Shown here piece after piece: positions 56,220 through 59,110 of a DNA stretch of 59,110 nt. Under the pieces are notes generated by a model. It was given only the letters and a program-made list of their open reading frames with translations, made no database searches and had not been told where the DNA came from. How positions within the stretch are numbered: the first letter of the stretch is position 1; each line of letters begins with the position of its first letter. The position numbers and the translations under genes are program-made. Origin of the DNA: Pleurobrachia bachei (Eukaryota > Ctenophora > Tentaculata > Cydippida > Pleurobrachiidae); contig AVPN01000118.1 in assembly GCA_000695325.1 (NCBI GenBank), positions 34,550-93,659 of the forward strand. The letters run 5' to 3'.

Positions 56220-57506
56220 CTATCGCTTTACAACGTTGTGTAATGTCCTGAATTTAGCGTTCTTTGACAGCCCTATTTTGATGGGAGTTGACTGCTGTCC
56301 CAGAGATATAACAGGTTTCCCAGCCACTGAGGCATAGTTTGGTGTTCCATTACCCCCTCCACCACGGGTCTTTCCCGATGATACTGTTGTTACAGGGGAC
56401 TTGTAGGAGGATGAACGAGATCTTGGAGTTACAGCCGATGGGGTTGCTGTCACCGGGGTTTTAGGAACCGGGGTTTTAGGAGTGTGAGATGTTGCCGGGG
56501 TCCGGGATGTTTTAGCTGAGGTGGGGTTGATAGGAGTAGATTTCTCAGGTAGGACGGTACTCTTAGAAGGAACTTTATCTACTGCACTTTTAGAAGGAAC
56601 AAATTTCTCAGCTAGTTTTGAGCAAGATTTCTCCATTTTCTTCAACTTGAAAGGAGAACTCTTCGTTGTGGATTTCTTCAAAGACTCCTTTCCAACTGAT
56701 TTAATTGATTGAATTTGTTTTGAAACAGATGGGGATTTGGCAGGTTTCATCTCAGCCTCTGCAGCTTCTAATTTGGCAGATGTTGGTGGATCAAATTTCA
56801 GGGTATCATCCGCAGATTGTATTGTAACTGGAGCTGCAGAATCAGAGGTAGGTTGTGAAGGAACTGACAGTTTTGAGGGAGAAGAGGAACTGAGAGAACG
56901 TTTCGTAGATGAATTCTGCGAAGCTGAGTATTTCTCTGATCTATCTTTTTCTGCTCTATTTTCACTCGTTACACCTATCTTTTTATCATCACTACTTTTC
57001 TGACTACCATCAAAATCAGAATCAGAGTCAATGATAATTTGAGCAACCTTCTTCCTTTTTACTGGAATTACCGCCTCCTCTCCACTACTCTCAGTACCCT
57101 GGAACTGCTTCTGGACCTTCTGTTTAGCTGTCTTGCTGATTGTCAGTGGGTTTAAATTCTCTTTGTTGGATTCCTTTGTTCTATGTCGAGATTGTTCGGA
57201 ACTAGACTGGGTGTCTTCAGATGAACTCTTGATCTAAAAAAGGGAAGAGGGATGTAAGTGATGATAGGTATTTCACAGTTCCAAAACATGAAATTGTGAT
57301 TTTGAACCTTTTAAAATAGTATGTCAGTATCAGACATGAGGTCACATGAATGTTCTATTTTATTAACTCTCCTTACTTCACTAAAAATAGTCTCCCACCT
57401 TATGTGCTGATTTGGTCCGTTTGGTTTTTATCGCTCCCACAAAATCATCTTCTTCCTCTTCGTCAAAGACGTAGTTGGGTTTCCGAGATAACTTTCTCTT
57501 CGACAT
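56220..57506 (-). CDS. RAD51AP1: RAD51AP1-like recombination protein (2 exons, 373 aa)
   Basis: Exon 1 57399-57506, exon 2 56220-57233, phase 0 junction. The N-terminus KPNYVFDEEEEDDFVGAIK parallels the NYSQFD-SDDDFV start of human RAD51AP1, a DNA-binding region. IIIDSDSDFDG looks like a SUMO-interaction or acidic motif. The middle is Ser/Lys/Pro-rich and disordered, with SPT repeats. The end STPIKIGLSKNAKFRTLHNV aligns with the RAD51-binding 'LRLGLSRLARVKPLH' tail. In vertebrates the protein stimulates RAD51 strand invasion in homologous recombination. The start codon is 330 bp past the CNOT9 stop, on the same strand. Overall similarity is low, as expected for a disordered family; the call rests on the two ends. 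Confidence 0.72.
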
Positions 57507-57835
57507 GGTGGTCTGAGATAGAAGGGATATTTAGTGAGCGGTAGAAGGAGAGAGAGAGGGAGAAGGAGGAGGTAGAGCGGGAGAGATTGGGTGTGGGAAA
57601 GTGAGTGATAGAGGAATAAAACTACGGCATAAATATTTCGGTACAGTAAAAAACATGGGAAATATAGTTGATATTGATAAAACAGCGAGATATTTTCCAA
57701 TATAAAGCGCATGTCAAACAAACAAACAAACAAACATGTGTGTTCAATATGTATCCAGATCACCGATATATCAGTGGGCATTGTTATTCAACTGTTAATC
57801 GAACTGAGAGTCGAGAGGTTCAAGTCTGGTCTATC

Positions 57836-58702
57836 TCAAAACTGAGACGCTGTTTTGGGAGCATTTGAGAGGTTCCTCTGAAGCATTTGAATCCACCGCC
57901 GGGTAGAATTATCATCTGCCTTGACCATCTGTATAATAGTACCATCCTTCAATTGACTGGGCATCAGGTTCCTGTTCAGGGCTTCCTTGGCCCGCGGATT
58001 TTCTGATAATCTGAGGTAGCACCTGACCACATGTTTAAGGAGCCTTCCAGAAGGTTCCCTCTGGAGGCAGTCAACCATGGATTGTAGGACACTGGTAACG
58101 CTCTTAAACCTCTCAAAGGTATAACAAATGTAGGATAACCCGTGATCATCAAGTAGAATCTTCTGGAGAATGAAGGTAGCTACAGTTTTACTCAACTCAC
58201 TGCCATGTTCCATGATTCTCAATAACAGCGGGATTATTTCTGTGTTCAAAAGGAACTGAATCACTTCTTTATCGTCGGGTTTCACCAGCGCTCCCACGAC
58301 CCCTAAACTCGTGAGACGAAGGTACTCAAATTGCCGCTGTTTGGAGGTGGTGTGAAGGAAGGGATAGAGAAACAGGGGAATGTTCGCCTGGAGGAAGTAT
58401 GACCGAGTGTCTGGATGGGAGGCAACACACTGAAGCAACGCCAGAGCATTGCAGACACTGTTGCTCTGAGTCGCGGTGAGCTGGGGAGGGGTTATCAGGG
58501 GGTAGATGGCGATAATCTCTTGAAGGAGAGCTGATATTGTCCCGAATGAGTGCCACAGAAGGGGTGCTAGATCAGGGACCTGTTCCCGCTTCTTGCTCAG
58601 TTCCACAAGTGCCTCTTCGCGGTGCTCAGGACTGAGAAGGTTCTGGACCCATTGGTATAGTTTCTCTCGCTCTACAGTGGACGGGACTGGACTTGTGCTC
58701 AT
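57836..58702 (-). CDS. CNOT9: CCR4-NOT complex subunit 9, intronless
   Basis: One frame of 288 residues, close to the roughly 300 of human CNOT9 (RQCD1) and the core of yeast Caf40. The armadillo-repeat core is very conserved: [100 protein letters not shown]9 docks CNOT1 and binds tryptophan-containing motifs (GW182, Roquin) to recruit the deadenylase to mRNAs. The gene has no intron, unlike the spliced neighbours and the multi-exon genes I know in animals. Transcription is likely from 58703-59000; the downstream RAD51AP1-like gene starts within 330 bp. Confidence 0.96.
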   Translation of the reverse strand: MSTSPVPSTVEREKLYQWVQNLLSPEHREEALVELSKKREQVPDLAPLLWHSFGTISALLQEIIAIYPLITPPQLTATQSNSVCNALALLQCVASHPDTRSYFLQANIPLFLYPFLHTTSKQRQFEYLRLTSLGVVGALVKPDDKEVIQFLLNTEIIPLLLRIMEHGSELSKTVATFILQKILLDDHGLSYICYTFERFKSVTSVLQSMVDCLQREPSGRLLKHVVRCYLRLSENPRAKEALNRNLMPSQLKDGTIIQMVKADDNSTRRWIQMLQRNLSNAPKTASQF

Positions 58703-59110
58703 CGCTGTGGTTAAACGCTGTGGTTAAACGGGAAAACAAAATTGTAAAATTACTTCAGCAATGGCAATGGCATTCAGTGAGAAAATTGATTAAAAAACAG
58801 TTTTTCCTTTTTCCGCTTTTTTCTCTTTTTTGTGCGACCAGGCGGCACCAGCAAACCGCCGACCACGGCCGCTCTCTAACTTTCTTCACCAGTGTCGGCG
58901 AAATGACTTTGAGTGCTAGCTGCAAGGCAAACCCCGATAGGGGTAAGGCAGCGCTTTTCTTGGCATATGCTACAGGCCCTTTTATAAAGGGCCTGGAGGG
59001 AATACCGCGCTGGGGGGGAATACATAATCAATCATATCTCCAGTTCCAGATAAGGTACAGAAATCGTTTTGGTATCGTTAGAAAGAGAAAGATAAGAGCT
59101 TTCAAATGCA
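58703..59110. other. CNOT9 upstream region with a hairpin and repeat
   Basis: AGGCCCTTTTATAAAGGGCCT (58974-58994) is a perfect palindrome. From about 59030, CATATCTCCAGTTCCAGATA with a downstream TCGTTAGAAAGAGAAA resembles CATATCTCCTGTTCCTGATA at 29132-29195, a dispersed repeat. No exon recognised. Confidence 0.5.

Noticed and set aside
58850-59000. Possible spliceosomal snRNA near CNOT9
   Set aside because: Compared by eye with U1, U2, U4, U5 and U6 hallmarks on both strands; no Sm site in context and no matching conserved loops.

Overview
This is eukaryotic, probably early-branching animal DNA. A sponge-like genome fits, but I cannot fix the taxon from sequence alone. The evidence is spliced genes with short GT-AG introns packed a few hundred bases to a few kb apart; clear orthologues of animal housekeeping genes (CNOT9, a TM9SF3-type protein, syntaxin-16, a RAD51AP1-like protein); and many DNA-transposon relics and microsatellites. 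There are three assembly gaps (13029-13379, about 30256-30890, 43152-43891). Because the window is intron-rich, I rebuilt exons by hand from splice sites and reading-phase continuity; exon borders are given in each gene entry.

Layout. 1-2600: GA-rich DNA and a pogo-like MITE. 2634-6861 (+): a small basic coiled-coil protein whose last intron carries a 1.4 kb foldback element. 7298-11429 (+): an eight-exon ATP-grasp-like protein with altered metal-site residues. 13634-14590 (-): a LINE ORF1-like reading frame with no reverse transcriptase beside it. 17206-20192 (+): a C2H2 zinc-finger protein with a duplicated splice acceptor and a frameshifting C-terminal duplication. 20.3-24.7 kb: no gene seen, several palindromes. 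24704-33890 (+): an unrecognised multi-exon nuclear-looking protein, interrupted by an intronic foldback element that contains a gap. 35605-38394 (-): syntaxin-16 with part of its N-terminal domain missing. 38578-40007: a tandem duplication of about 716 bp in the space between divergent genes. 40380-42779 (+): an intronless TmpA/ferric-reductase-like flavoprotein. 45002-55800 (-): a TM9SF3-like gene with two internal segmental duplications and an intron holding about 1.67 kb of pure CAAA repeat. 56220-57506 (-): RAD51AP1-like. 57836-58702 (-): intronless CNOT9.

Three themes stand out. First, short tandem duplications repeatedly copy exon/intron junctions (at least nine junctions in five genes). 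Second, a hAT-type MITE with TIR CAGGAACCGACCGA sits at or very near exon edges in every copy and appears to supply two splice donors. Third, palindromes matching the RFX X-box (GTTRCCATGGYAAC type) are scattered through the window and in two genes seem to be used as the 5' splice site. Together these suggest a genome in which repeats actively remodel splice junctions, although haplotype mis-assembly could explain the larger duplications.

The genes do not form an obvious single pathway. TM9SF3 and syntaxin-16 act in the endomembrane system, CNOT9 in mRNA decay and RAD51AP1 in homologous recombination. The ATP-grasp-like protein, the TmpA-like oxidoreductase and the zinc finger resemble families I know best from fungi.
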